A DNA stretch of 64,000 nt from the NCBI GenBank assembly GCA_036172665.1, contig CM069880.1, forward strand, positions 6,884,501 through 6,948,500, read 5' to 3'. The notes beneath the pieces were generated by a model, which was not told the DNA's origin, did no database searches, and was given only the letters and a program-made list of their open reading frames with translations. Below are positions 34,733 to 47,425 of the stretch, in pieces. The position numbers were made by a program, and so were the translations under genes. The DNA is from Prosopocoilus inquinatus (lineage: Eukaryota > Arthropoda > Insecta > Coleoptera > Lucanidae). Each line of letters begins with the position of its first letter. Within the stretch, counting starts at the first letter, position 1.

Positions 34733-36054
34733 GTAAGCCTGATGTTTAATGCATGCAAATTGAAAACAAATTTTATTGTCAGAGATGAGCTATCAAGTTT
34801 TGTATTCGCTGATGGTTCACCACTGAAAATAAAAAGGGCACGCTTTTTCTTTGTTGTTTTTTATTTTATTTTATTTTTTTATGATTTTTGTATGCGTTTA
34901 GATATTGGAGATTGATGTTAACATGGACCAATTAATGCATACTATTAAATAGTCCTTGTTAGAAATCCATGAATAAAAATAATCCAAGGTGTTTAGGCTA
35001 TTGTTGTATCTATTCAGAAAGATAGACCCATCAAATTTATTATTGAAATGTCTAGGACACATAACAATACAACAATTAGACGATTAGAATTTGAAATGAG
35101 CATCGTTTGTAAAGAACAAATAAATTCCCCTTTCCCCCACTGTAACATCGGTGTAATTACGGTATCGGTTCGATTTCAAAAACTGACTTGTTTGATTACA
35201 AAGGCGACAAAGCGCCAATAAATAAAGTGACTTTCAGCGTTAGTAATTTGCGTTTATTGCTGGCCGCAGTTTAAAAGCTACGGGGACTTTTAATCATCAG
35301 AGAGAGGCTAAGTCTTTACGGGTCTAAATAAAATTGCAAATTCCTTGTTTTTCTAAATTACCCAATCAGCTACAGATTGTAAAACGTGGCGAACATATAT
35401 ATTTCCAACGTTCGAATTTTATCGATTTTAAATTAAAAAGAATTGCGGGTTTAGGCAAAAAGAAAAAAAAAACGAGTTTATGGCAACGTGTATACAATGT
35501 TAAACGGTTGTATCACATCATATGTATGGGTATGATGTAAAATATATTGTAACACTGCTATAAATACCGGTTTAACGTTACACATAAACTTGCCGAAGCG
35601 ACTGGTTGTAGGCGGAGCAAAAATTTGTGATGTGCTTATTCTTTTTGACTTATTATTTTCGGAAAAGAGATGCATTAGTATTAATTAACGTTTTAAATTG
35701 GACACCGAACACTTTCAAATAACCACTAATCCATTTTCTGGGAATCGTAAAAATATTTTCGGCTCAATTAAGTTAAGAACCACGATTGTTTTCGTCTTTT
35801 GCATCAGAATGTTTCTGTTAAAAGCCACTCAGAAATAGTCAATTTTCATTATCTTCTATAAGAATCACTGCAGGCACTCATCTTCTTAACCGTACGTCGC
35901 TCAGTGGCGTAACAATAGGAATTCCAGGGGTTGCAAAGCAATCCGATACCAGGACGTTCTTTGAAACGAAGAAATTAAAATTTTTGTTAACAGACCATAA
36001 CTGATTTTTCCTTGTCGATCTTATATCTAATATCCACGATTATGACCTACTAAA
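34733..36054. other. putative intron sequence after the signal-peptide exon
   Basis: AT-rich with a TTTTA simple tract near 34860-34878. No exon-like open frame with splice sites was found. Confidence 0.4.
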
Positions 36055-36311
36055 TGAAGAGCATCCACGCAAAACTTGATAAGTCAAAAATGACGAACTT
36101 AGAGTCAGACATGGAATCAAGAGTTTATTATAGAATTGCAACGTCTGGTAAGCCCTGATTAATTAATTCCTGAGATATTGTGATATATTACACGAGAAAT
36201 GAATGAATCAGATCTCATCAGATGATTCAACTCAATAATAAACCCCTGCCTCTATGTCTAACTCGAATTTTGTCAGTTTTAACTTATCAAGGTTTCCGTG
36301 AATGCTCTTCA
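36055..36311. mobile_element. ~257-bp inverted-repeat element with ~85-bp arms
   Basis: TGAAGAGCATCCACGCAAAA at 36055 pairs with the inverse of the block ending TGCTCTTCA at 36311. Pairing continues through CTTGATAAGT, an A(G/A)AGTCAGACAT-like block and GTTTATTAT at roughly 75-80% identity. The centre has no coding content. This is an old MITE or foldback, and no target duplication was identified. Confidence 0.6.
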
Positions 36312-37534
36312 AATGAATTACGACTTCTGATCAAATCACCAGTGGTTCTAAAATTTGAATTTTAAATTGAAACATCAAAATTGTGGCGTATCATTTTGGT
36401 AAATAAGCGTATCACATAATTGATAACAGAATCTGAAAATGAAATATAACATCTGATACTTCATACAATTCTAAATAAGATCCACAGATGATGTTTTTTA
36501 GAAAAGAAAACTGAATATACACTAGAAATTGAGTTGGTAATTTTTAACATAGTGGAAACATACTAAACTGAATGAAATACAAAGTGGTTAAGAATGAGTA
36601 TCTGATTCGGCAATATGAATTTTTAATTTGTCAACTTGACACTGACAGTCGTCATTGACAAATAGTATCATTTGACATTTCAAATTCAACTTAACACATT
36701 TCTCTCAGCATCATTTGGAATGGAGTATTTTCGAAACGGAATTTAGTTTAATGCACCACCACTGTCGATTGTTATTCACATAACCTGCAGTCTTGTCATT
36801 GCTGATCAAATTACGTCAAACGCCAGTCAAATAAATCAACGAAAATACATTAACTTGCAATGTTGCGAATTGCTGAACAAAAATACTCTTAATTGTGTTT
36901 CTAACTGAAATGATCATTCTTGTCATTTTGTACCTAGTATTATAGAGCGGTAATTTTACTAACTACTTCACTTGGTAGCTTGCTTGACTGATCACATTTT
37001 ACATTTTAACATTTCTTGCTGTATCACTTTTTCAGTTTAGCTTTCTGGTATGTGAACTTACTTATTAAAAGATGCTAGTAAAATTTTGAACGCCATTGAC
37101 GTCGTTAACGCATAGTTTCTAATCGATTCTAATTCTAATGTCATGCATCGTTTCAAATCGTTATTTACATTGCCAAAAATTTGTCAGTCAATATTTTTTT
37201 AAGTTGCTAATCGATTTTCCAAGCAATACGTGAGTGAGTCAGTTATCAAATACACATAAGATTCTTTTAAATATAATAAATTAAGTAAGTGTTTTTTTAA
37301 ACGTTCCAGGTTGGCGTAAACTTAACTAATCGATTCACGACCTGGTAATAAATGATTCATTTTGTTGGCTCTTAGAAACACATCGATTAATTCAATTTAT
37401 TTATGTAGTAAGTGCCGTTTCATCTGTTCGCAGGAAGTCTTTGTAATCGATTTGCATGCAGCGGAAACTATTAAATAATCATATCAGGAAGGGAATCTAG
37501 AAAAAAATTCCTAGTCATCTATGTATTATTTACT
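36312..37534. other. AT-rich non-coding
   Basis: TGACA/TGTCA words are frequent at 36635-36690, giving local short palindromes. No gene or bounded repeat could be supported. Confidence 0.35.
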
Positions 37535-37606
37535 TTAGTTTAGTTTACTTTACTTTACTTTAGTTTACTTTACTTTATTTTAGTTTACTTCACTTTATTT
37601 TACTTA
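37535..37606. repeat. TTTAC/TTTAG pentanucleotide microsatellite
   Basis: About 14 tandem five-base units alternate TTTAG and TTTAC with a few TTTAT or CTTCA variants. This is simple repeat, not a TTAGG telomere repeat. Confidence 0.85.
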
Positions 37607-40600
37607 TCCCTTGCACTGTGTTTTTTTTTAAATTTATTTCAAATGTGATTGGGTTTTTGGATTAAAACATGGTTGTACTTGTAGCATGGTATTTCTGTTT
37701 TAACAATATGCGATTTTTGGCATGACAAAAAGCCCATAAAAATGCACGAAATGGAACAAAGTAATTTATGCAGAACACAGGTCGTTTTTATGTGTATACA
37801 AAGGCTGTTATTCTCGTGTAAACGACACGCTACTGTTGCTAAACTCCTGTATAAATTATGAAATTAAGCAAAACGTTATGTAGGCCTTCGGGAAAACTTG
37901 GACGTATTTGGTATTTTTAAAATGCCCTAAAGTAAACGGTTTTGTGCAAGGTGCAGTCTCCTAATGTAACACGGTCCCTGTGGTGGAACTCGAGGAAAAC
38001 CCTTGGCAAGTTATCGTTGGAAAATCAATAGAGACCCTACCCGCGCGACGGGTTATTGTAAGCACTGAGAGAAGCAGAGCTCTGGTAGTTTCTAGTGTGC
38101 TTACCTGCTTCTACGTGTGATTCTGTGGTTGACTCTACCACTCTACATCTCGACAGTATATGTATACTTATACCATCTTACCCAACAGATACAGGCATAG
38201 ATTAATAATATTATATTTCAATGCTTGCTTGACAATAACAATAACAATATAATTTTTCTCGTACCCTACCCTACTTGTGATAATAAAATAATAATAATTG
38301 GCAAATAAATTTCTAACTTCTATAGAAGAAGAGATAAATCAGTGATTGAAATCACGTGCGTTTTATCTTTTCACCCCACAATTCTTAGAGACACGCCGAA
38401 CAATGTTAACTTCCAATTTACTTACATTGAAGTCGATTATCGTACCTGAGATTCCTGTAAAATTCTTCGTTTCTCCTCAACTTATTTTTCTTCGTTCCGC
38501 GGGTAATCAAATAATATCCTGCCCTTGTTGGAAATTAAACGTTTCGCTTCCTCTCAGTGTTATGCGTCAACGTATTGCAATTTTTTTCGTTTTATCGTTA
38601 CACGAGATGGGAATATAACTTGTTACCCAGCCGGCTTTCACAGGGAGGAAAACGAATTTCCCCGTTACTTTGCTAAATGAGCCAATCAGGACACCTCGAG
38701 CGCTAAAGCGAAAAGTTCTTCTTATTATGTTCGGGGGGTTTCAGCCCTGTTTGACAAGTTATTGTCGAACTTTAAGTAAACGGGTCGCGTTTTATAATTT
38801 TCAAAAATTCAACAACCCTCAGAAGTCGTAGTAGAGAGTAGACACGTGTGCACGACAGTTGAGGTAAAATAAATAGATGGGTTGATAATTTTTTTTTTGC
38901 CACTTACCACCCTCCAGTTACGTTTACGGATTATATTATGACAGACTCGTAACTCATACCCATCCCATTCATTACTACCGTAGGAGTGTTACGTGAAATG
39001 TGATGTTAAATATAGCATTAGCTTAACAATAGAGCGACACGTTCCTACGCCTACTTAATTATTTATATCATCGATCACGTCTGGTAAATTATTACACAAC
39101 GCAAAATACTTATGAAATATTTACCAACATGTGATCAAGAAGAGCGTTTATGGTTATTCTCTTACAAGACAATGACGATAAAGCTACATCTTTATAGCTT
39201 GCAAAACAAAAATGAGTTATGGAATGTTCAATTAAGCTCTCTCGTTTTACCATATTCCGTCTCCGTAGTAACCGTTCCTTTTTTTCCCATTCAATTTTAT
39301 TTCGGTCTAATAAAGCCCTGTGTTTCGAATTTTATATAAATAAAAACGCTCGACATTCCTTGTTACTATGCAGGTTTTAAATTTCAGAGAATTTTTAATC
39401 ATGTTCAGAACTAAAAGTTCAAGCAACAACAAAAGAATCTCTCTAACAACGCAGCATTTGTATACTTGGTTGGAAAATATGCTTTAGAAATCTGATGCCT
39501 TGAAGTCCTCTGTGCTGTAATTAAATGAAGTGTATAATTGGAAATATAATTAGTTTCTTTAAAACTCCTTCAGGTATTACATTGCTTTTGTTTCTCTTTT
39601 GCTTTTATCTAAATAAAATCTTTTTTTAGCGTTGTACGATATGAAAACTCCAGTTAATTTCCTCTCTGTTTCCTTACGCCACGTGATCAAGAAACAAATA
39701 GGAAAACCAGCTAACGACGTTTTATATTTTCGCTTTCGCGTGTTTTTTACACGTGATGGGGTGCACGTTATTATCGTATAATACAGCAAAAGTAAAATTA
39801 TAATCAGTGATGATATATTACATCTAACGGTTTGTTTTGATTGACGATACTTATAAAGCTATGAAATCACAGTACGAGCAAAATAGAGCACCAGTAGAAT
39901 AACGAGGCGAACGATAGAAAACGTGAACCACATATCAATCGACGAAAAGCAACAACGTATTCGAGGAAGAATTTCAAATAGCATCTGCATATTATCGAAT
40001 ATTTATTCATGCTTTTGTTTGTTCATTCAACGCGAACAAATATTTTTATATTTGGGTCACCGAAATATTCCACGGCAAACAACAAAACAAAGAGAAGTAG
40101 GTAATTTACTTAAATGTGACTGACTAGAGCTGCTTATAACGACGTTATATTCTTATATCGAGATAATGGTGGAATATCTCGTTTGCCAGGAATTAGTAGT
40201 TGAAGACAAAGTACCCACAGGGATACTGTAAAATGAAAACACATAAAGTACGAAACAGGGGCGAAAAGAAAATGGAAACAAGAAACAAGCGCCCCGGAAA
40301 ACTCACGATGTTCTGCAACCGTCGTTAAATCTTCATAACTTCTTAATTTGAAGTGTTTTAGAACCTCGCTGATTGTTATTGCGGTCTTCAATACTTCATA
40401 CACTTCCAATTCTAAACGAATTTATTATTAAAATTGATGATCGCTTCCAGCGTTGTTTTTACGATTTTATTCACATTACCTAAATGTAAAGTATCAACTT
40501 TTTTTTGCTAAATAGTCTGGAGACCTTGGAAATAAATGTTAAATGTTACTGTTAATTTCTGATTATTTGTAGCGGAAATATTTTATATGAGTGAATGTGT

Positions 40601-40901
40601 GTGATATGAAAAAAATATGATTCATGGGATGTTCTGTATTAGTGTATTATCGCATGCATGGTGCAAGTGCAAACGTAGGTTTTCGTTGTTAACGATGTTC
40701 TGTGATGCATCATTGACATGTGGAAGGTACTATTGTATTGTTTCTATGACGAAAAAGATTTGTCAATGTTATTAAACGAATTATTCATTGTGAAATGAGT
40801 GAGTGATGTTGAAGGATTAACTTATTTTCCTGTTGTGGTCAGGCGGAATGGTTGTCTTCAATTTGCGTGGAACGGAATTGTTATTAAATATAAACGCGCC
40901 T
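37607..40901. other. non-coding, no supported gene
   Basis: A GC-richer patch at about 37970-38110 includes CCCGCGCGACGGG and, on the minus strand, GTAGAAGCAG|GTAAGC, which could be a donor, but no exon frame supports it. Another GC-richer patch lies at 38630-38790. Remaining frames (up to 91 codons) show no domains. Confidence 0.35.
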
Positions 40902-40922
40902 ACGTTAAACTTACGTTTAACG
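40902..40922. repeat. short perfect inverted repeat
   Basis: ACGTTAAAC at 40902-40910 and GTTTAACGT at 40914-40922 are separated by TTA. It could be a dimeric protein site. Nothing nearby gives it a role. Confidence 0.4.
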
Positions 40923-43524
40923 TCATCAAAAATTTATAAAAGCTTTTATGTTAATTCCGTTTAGACGAGTTCATATTTTAGCAGCGTACATTTTGTAATA
41001 CACTAATGGAGAATATGTTTTACTTGACATTGATTTTAATATTACAAATGTACAAGACGAGAAATAACGCACACTTTAATCAGTTAAAGGTAGATGTAAA
41101 CGATATGATACGGTTTTGTTTACCTATTAATGTTGGATTTTTATGTTCATCGATTTTACCTACGTAAATATTCCTTCCAGCTTTTCCATAATTACTTTTG
41201 CTCTCGGTGATTTCTTTTTTATTTTGCTGGAAACTCTGAAATGTGATTTTATTTTATCGGTTAAACAATGATTGCTTTAATTATCCCCGTTTAATTCTGA
41301 GGCGGCAATACTGGACCTCAAATGTTTATTTTCAATCGACACTTCCACCCCGATTCCACCACATCACAAGCCCCTGTACGTTGTCTATTTGATCTGCTAA
41401 CTTAAATACATCAACATTAACAACGGAAAGTCTGTTGCTCGCCACCGACTTCAATTTATTACACAAATAAACTTACCGGCGCTAATTTAATAAACTAATT
41501 TATTAGATAATTGCTTTTCGTAATTGAAATTTAAGCAGGTTTCCTTCCGACGGCTTACGAAATCTACCTAGAATTTTTAATTAAAACTCAAAAATTATCT
41601 CGCCTTTTAATATACCGCCGTACAATTCCGGACCTGTCTTTGTTAATTTAATGCGTCCCCAATGACTGTTTTCGCAAACATTAATAAACTTTCCCATTGT
41701 TAATTTCAAATAACTTCGCGTGTTCGCTTCGCGCGGCAAAGTAAATAAAGTCATTTTGATTGACTATGCATATCACCCTCACTCAAAGGGCTTTGCGAAT
41801 TTCAAAACAGCATCGTCGATTTCCAACCCTGGAAGTTTAAATTTGTCCCGAATCGTAAATTTACTTTATTTTTTGGCGAAATCAATAAATTTAATGACTT
41901 ATAAATCAGCGAACCAGACTCAGTTTTATCGAAAAACGATTAAACGTCGTCGCAGGACGACACCTACGTTCGGAAAGGAATATTCCTCGACTTGGACCGA
42001 CTTATTTCTTAAGTGATAATCTTGCTAAGTAACCAGCCAAACAAATTTCCGACGCCGTTGGGGGGTTGCAACTTAATTTAACAAGCTTGAATTCTTTGAT
42101 TTTTCAGTTTACTAAATCACAACTTCATTTCCTGCTGTTATTTCACACTCTACTCACATATTTCATGAAAGTTTTCTTCCATAATTATAGGGAAAATATT
42201 TTTCATTCAGTCGTAATGATGATCGTAAAGTATTGATAACGAACAAAATGAAGATTTTCCAGTGCAGTCTTTATCTATTGGTCCGGGCTCGAGGGGACGG
42301 GGGGCCTCTCCACAAACAAGGGTTGAACAAAAAAATATTACATTTATTATTTTTTTATGCACCAAATAAATTTAAAAAAAAACTAAAAAACGATTCACCA
42401 GAAAGCAAGAAAGTTAATTTGGTTTTGTGACAACTTGGGTCTGTAATTTCTGTAACTCCAATGATAAACAAACTGCACTGGTACAGTTGTTATCAAATAA
42501 ATCGAATCTGATTAGCAGTTTTGTAACCCTTACTGTTAGCGTCAATTCGGAAACGGTCTCGATTAGGATGATTACGACTGCACATACTCTTTTTCAAAGG
42601 TAAACAGAATTTAAAACGAACTAAGGAACACTAATATGTTCATAGAAAGATTAAGTGTGTATTTTGTCAATGATGAATGATGACTTATGAGTAGGCTTAG
42701 GATAATTATCCGTTTACATGTTTGCATATGCAAATGCATATTTTGAACATTTTTATAAATAAATGTATATTTTAATTCTTTAGGGCATTAACGTATAATT
42801 TGCTGCATTGAACTGAACCCAAGTAATCTCCACTAAATTCTAGCCAAACATATGCAAGTAATTAAAATGCAAGAAATATACCAAAAACCTAAATGTCAAA
42901 AGAAAAAATCAAAATTCAGTTGGAATTAGTTGCAGACAATCTGAACAATTAATGTTCTAAAATCAGAATACTTGGAAATAATTAGAGGATTACCAGGCTA
43001 TGGGTACAGTCTTTTCACTGAGCGTCGGCTCCTTTGATGTTTGTGTTCTTAATCTAACTGCTGCGCATTCTTCCAAGAGTCGATTCTTAAATGGCGCGAA
43101 CGATTTAAATTTAAATGTTTGCAGCGCGCAACTTATCTCTGTTACGATTCTCGCCGACAATAAGCGCAAATTTACTTTTGAGAATTTATTACACTATGTT
43201 GCAGTTAAATCGTTAAATGTAATCATAATTTATTTCTATAATGACTTGACTAAATAATTTATAATTAAAAGAATATTTGTATTCTTAACAGAAAAATAAA
43301 TATATGTTAATATAAAAAAATTCTATTTATTCTATAAGTTAATTTTTAGTACATGTTTAAGTGCATATTTTTGATGATTTTGGTGCATATTTGCATGCAT
43401 ATTTTGAGGTTTTTTAATGCATAATTGTCTTAAGCTTACTGATGAGTATCGACAATGACTTTGAGCAATTAGAACGATTTTGCACATCAAAAATCAAGAA
43501 AATGTCCCTTGTATCAAAAGCGCG
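40923..43524. other. non-coding, no supported gene
   Basis: A short G-rich word (CGAGGGGACGGGGGGCC near 42290) stands out. The 85-codon frame at 43000-43257 is a little GC-richer at its start but lacks a convincing acceptor, donor or domain, so it is not called. Confidence 0.35.
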
Positions 43525-43880
43525 TTCGTATATTTAACTCCGTTTACTTTATTTACTCTTTGCTCACTTCCACTTGTTTTAAAAGTGAAATAAATGTGTG
43601 AAAAGAGTATTTACTCTTTCCTCACTTCCGCTTGTATCAAAATGAAACAAAAGTGCAGTGGCGGCTCTTCGGAGTGGGCAAGATGGGCAGTGCCCACCCC
43701 GTCCTATTGAAGTTTCACGTTCCGGTTCCATGTCAGGATAGCCCCGAAAAACAGATTTATTTTGGAAATGTACCCAGTTTTCCCGTTGCGGTTGTTGCCT
43801 GCCCACAGTAAATCATCACAAGCCACCATTGCAAAAGTGTGAAATGAGTAAATAGAGCGAACGGAGTTGAATAAACAAAC
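43525..43880. mobile_element. older inverted-repeat element interrupted by an hAT MITE
   Basis: TTTAACTCCGTTTACTTTAT near 43531 pairs with the inverse of GAGCGAACGGAGTTGAATAA near 43856. Inside the left half, TATTTACTCTTTGCTCACTT and TATTTACTCTTTCCTCACTT form a direct repeat about 53 bp apart. The hAT MITE at 43656-43831 sits in the middle, so this element was there first. Confidence 0.6.
43656..43831. mobile_element. 176-bp hAT-superfamily MITE with 8-bp TSD
   Basis: The ends are CAGTGGCGGCT at 43656 and its imperfect inverse AGCCACCATTG ending at 43831. A perfect 8-bp target duplication CAAAAGTG flanks it (43648-43655 and 43832-43839). An 8-bp duplication together with a CAGTGGCGGC-type terminus is diagnostic of hAT elements. 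The interior is GC-richer (GGGCAGTGCCCACCCCGTCC near 43686) and has no real coding capacity; a 75-codon minus-strand frame through it is incidental. Confidence 0.92.
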
Positions 43881-44013
43881 CCAACCAAACTTTTTAGATT
43901 TTTACTGTATTTGCCTTTAAAAATTCTACAGACAGTTCTTTTATGTGTTTCTTCATTTTTTTCAAGTTTTTTTTTTTAAATAGAAGTCGACTCTTGTCCC
44001 ATGAAAATTGTAA

Positions 44014-44099
44014 ATAAAAGGTTTCAACTTTCACTATCTATGGATCTATTCATAGATTGATGGCTATTAATCGATAGTTAAAGTTTAAAAACCTTTTAT
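44014..44099. repeat. 86-bp inverted repeat (~25-bp arms)
   Basis: ATAAAAGGTTTCAACTTTCA at 44014 pairs with the inverse of the segment ending AAAACCTTTTAT at 44099. Inner pairing runs through CACTATC/GATAGT. The preceding words GTCGACTCTTGTCC and ATGAAAATTGTAA at 43986-44013 recur at 54500-54530, so this is part of a dispersed repeat. Confidence 0.55.
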
Positions 44100-46221
44100 T
44101 TTTTTTTTAGTTTTTACTTTGCACTGCATCCAATAATATTGGTATTTAAGGACCAGAATTCCAAATCACATGCTTCATTTTTCTGATAAAATTTTTTATT
44201 TCTAATATCTTACTTTCTTGCTGTATTTAAAATATAACCAAACAATATGACCAAAAACCAAATGACTTTTCAATGATATGCTGTCAAACTTGAAGAGGAA
44301 GTCTGGTTTACAAAACCAAAACTTCGACAAAATCTGACCACTTGACAAACAAATCAGAAATAATTTCCCACATTTAACTTCCGTAACGGGGTCCCGCAAA
44401 ACAAAAAGTGCCAGGGGCGGCCAGCAATGACTTAAGATGCAACTGAAAGTTTCTTTTTGAATTCTTTTCGACAAAATCCGGAAGTAAAATAAACAGTATC
44501 AGTTTTTTTTTATTCACTGTAGGTATTAGTTAATAAATAAAATAAACAACCGATCGATGTATACGCAATAGGTTTACATGGATGGCTTGTTGGCTAAATA
44601 TAAATTTTCGCTTTCAAAATACGAATGCGTTACAGAATGTTAGAGAGTTGGTTTGTTTAATCAGAATGGATAAACTCAGCGAGTTTATTTAATGATTAGA
44701 TACTATCTATGCATGGGTAGGTAGGTGCATTGATAAGAAGACCTTTTGGTGTTCAATTGCGGTAGAAAATTAGACAAACCCGTGTTTATTTTATAAATGT
44801 TTGAGTATATACGGTCGATAATTATTATTACTGGTATTATTTGCGGATGTATGCAGTTCGGATTAAAATGTGTTTTAACAAAACCCATTCATAACACACG
44901 AATTTAATTAAAACAACAATGGCGAAAAAACATAAATATTTCATATTTTGTTGTTTGTGTCATATTCGTTTTGAATATTTGTTGCGGAGCGGGGGGACTT
45001 TTTGGAGAAGCCAATTTTTTGGTGTGCAAGTAGTTTGGATGAAGCAATTGTAATTAAGGAAATTGCTGTTCGTTACATCTGTTGGAAATCGTTTGATTAG
45101 AGAATTATGTTGATAAGTAAAGTGTGAGAGGAATACGAAAAGAATCCTGGGGGGTTAAAATGTTGTGCGCCACTGAAGACTGGCTATGAAATAGCCACCA
45201 TCCGTAAAGCGGTGTTGGTATTGATTTATCTCCCATGCCAGAGATCTCGTTCCCGCTCTAACAATCACCCCAACTCCCATTTACCCTTAGGCAGAGAGGA
45301 AGCCACTCAAAATCGAGGTGAATAAATTTATTGTTCAAGTATTATGCACGCGTGAAACTGTTTACAGAGGTAATCGGCAACGATTTACATAAAATCTACT
45401 CTCAATATTATAAAACAAAAGTCACAATGTGACTGTGTGAGTATTATACCAAAAAGGAGCATCGCCTCATAAAATTATTACAATCTTCATTAATTATTCG
45501 ACAAATATGTACATAAGCTTTATTATTATTTTACCCCTTATCCCTTCTGTATTTATTTGTTTTATTCAGAAATTAAATTAAATAAATATTATAAATCCAG
45601 TTGAAACTTAAAAAAAAAATATATGAAAGCCCCTGTAAATCTTGCAATGCAGCCGCCGTGTGCAATCGCATAGAATAGAGAGAAACCTGCAGCGTATCTA
45701 AAGCAATCGATAGATTTATTCGGGCATAACTCTGGATTCAAACGAAATCCGCTTAGTACGGAACAAAACCGTAAAAAATAAATTAGTGCGGTAAAAACTG
45801 TTTGTGTTTCGAATTTTTCAGTAATCCAAACAAAGCGTGTTAACTACCAGGCGGCCATTAAAAAAATACACGTTTACGATAATTTAACTCTTCGTCATCA
45901 TCGGGCCTTATTAAGGGCTTGCACTACTAAATCAGCAAGTTTATTTCGCCCTCTGTTCTCCTCTAAAAACCTGAAGTGTTTGTGGGCAGAGAAAGAAACT
46001 TTTGTTAACTGACTTCAGATCGAACGATAGTGTTTGCTACTTGACAGGAAATAATAAAGTGACTTAGCTTTGATACGTGGCAGTTTGCCGCATTTGTTTT
46101 TACAAGCGAAACATGGATTGAGCTTGGAAAATATTTAAATTTCTTACGTGCTTTCGACAACCTCGTCTTCCACCAAATGCATTTCATTGTTTATTTACAC
46201 CACACATTTTTCACCCATGTT
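44100..46221. other. non-coding, no supported gene
   Basis: A GC-richer patch at about 45150-45320 (TTGTGCGCCACTGAAGACTG near 45163, CCATGCCAGAGATCTCGTTC near 45234) has no open frame and no recognised family. The rest is AT-rich without structure that I can support. Confidence 0.35.
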
Positions 46222-47425
46222 ATTTTGGCAATCGATTTTATCAGTATGCTAGTAAACTAAACTATTTAAACAAATGGAAGAAAGAAGACTTCAAAAGAAA
46301 AAGACGTGAACTCATCAATTTTGGCAATAGATTTTATCACTTCGTTAATAAACTTTATTTAAACAAATGGAATAAAGAAGATTCCAAAAGAAAGAAAAGT
46401 GAAACTCATCAATTTTGGCAACTGGCTTCATAATTTCCTTAATAAACTTTATTTCAACAATTGGAAGAAAGAAGATTTCAAAAGGACGAGAAGTGAAATT
46501 TTGACAATCGATTTCAATAAACTTTATTTAAACAAATGGAAGAAAGAAGACTTCAAAAGAAGGACAAGAGAAACTCGTGCATTTTGGCAATCGATTTTAT
46601 CATTTCGTTAATTAAATTTATTTAAACAATTGCAAGAAAGAAGATTTCTAAAGAAGATTTCTAAAGAAAGAGAAGTGAAATTTACAAATTTTGACAACCG
46701 ATTTCAGTTAACTTTATTTAATCAAATGGAAGAAAGAGGACTTCAAAAGAAAGACAAAAGAAAATCATACATTTTGGCAATCGATTTTATCATTTCGTTA
46801 ATTAACTTCATTTAAACAAATGCAAGAAAGAAAATTTCTAAAGAAAGAGAAGTGAAACTCATAAATTTTAGCAACCGACTTTAATAAACTTTATTTAAAC
46901 AAATGAAAGAAAGAGGACTTCATAAGAAAGACAAAAGGAACTCATGCATTTTGGCAATCGATTTTATCCTTTCGTTAATTAAGTATATTTAAACAAATGC
47001 AAGAAAGAAGATTTCTAAAGAAAGAGAAGTGAAATTTTGACAACCGATTTCAATAAACTTTATTTAAACAAATGGAAGAAAGAAGACTTCAAAAAAAAAA
47101 GACAAAAGAAACTCATGCATTTTGGCAATTGATATTTTCATTTCGTTAATAAATTTTATTTAAACAAATGGAAGAAAGAAGATTTCCAAAGAAAGAGAAG
47201 TGAAACTCATAAATTTTGGCAACCGATTTCAATAAACTTTATTTAATTAAATGGAAGAAAGAAGACTTCAAAAGAAGGACAAAAGAAACTCGTGCATTTT
47301 GGCAATCGATTCTATCATTTCGTCAATAAACTTTATTTAAACAAATGCAAAAGAAGATTTCTAAAGAAAGGGAAGTTGAATTTTGGCAATCGATTTCAAT
47401 AAAATTTAGACGAAGAGGATTTCAA
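46222..47425 (+). repeat. ~1.2-kb tandem array with ~180-bp higher-order unit
   Basis: Two related ~90-bp monomers alternate. One carries GCATTTTGGCAATCGATTTT and ATCATTTCGTTAATTAA. The other carries GGCAACCGATTTCAATAAAC. Both continue with TTTATTTAAACAAATGGAAG and a purine-rich AAGAAAGAAGACTTCAAAAG tail. The second monomer recurs at about 46501, 46691, 46868, 47037, 47215 and 47383, a unit of 168-190 bp. Open frames across it (46399-46611, 46630-46815) encode a repeated WKKEDFKR-like peptide that is only the DNA repeat in translation. Confidence 0.9.

Noticed and set aside
37535..37606. Telomere-like repeat
   Set aside because: Units are TTTAC/TTTAG, five bases with irregular variants, not the arthropod TTAGG repeat.
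38040..38110. Minus-strand exon ending in AGAAGCAG|GTAAGC
   Set aside because: The donor is good, but the upstream sequence is stop-rich with no acceptor or start, and the words GTAAGCAC/GTGCTTAC form a small local inverted repeat that explains part of the match.
46399..46815. Two open frames with a repeated WKKEDFKR-like peptide
   Set aside because: They lie wholly in the ~180-bp tandem array. The peptide repeat mirrors the DNA repeat, and other units are frame-broken.
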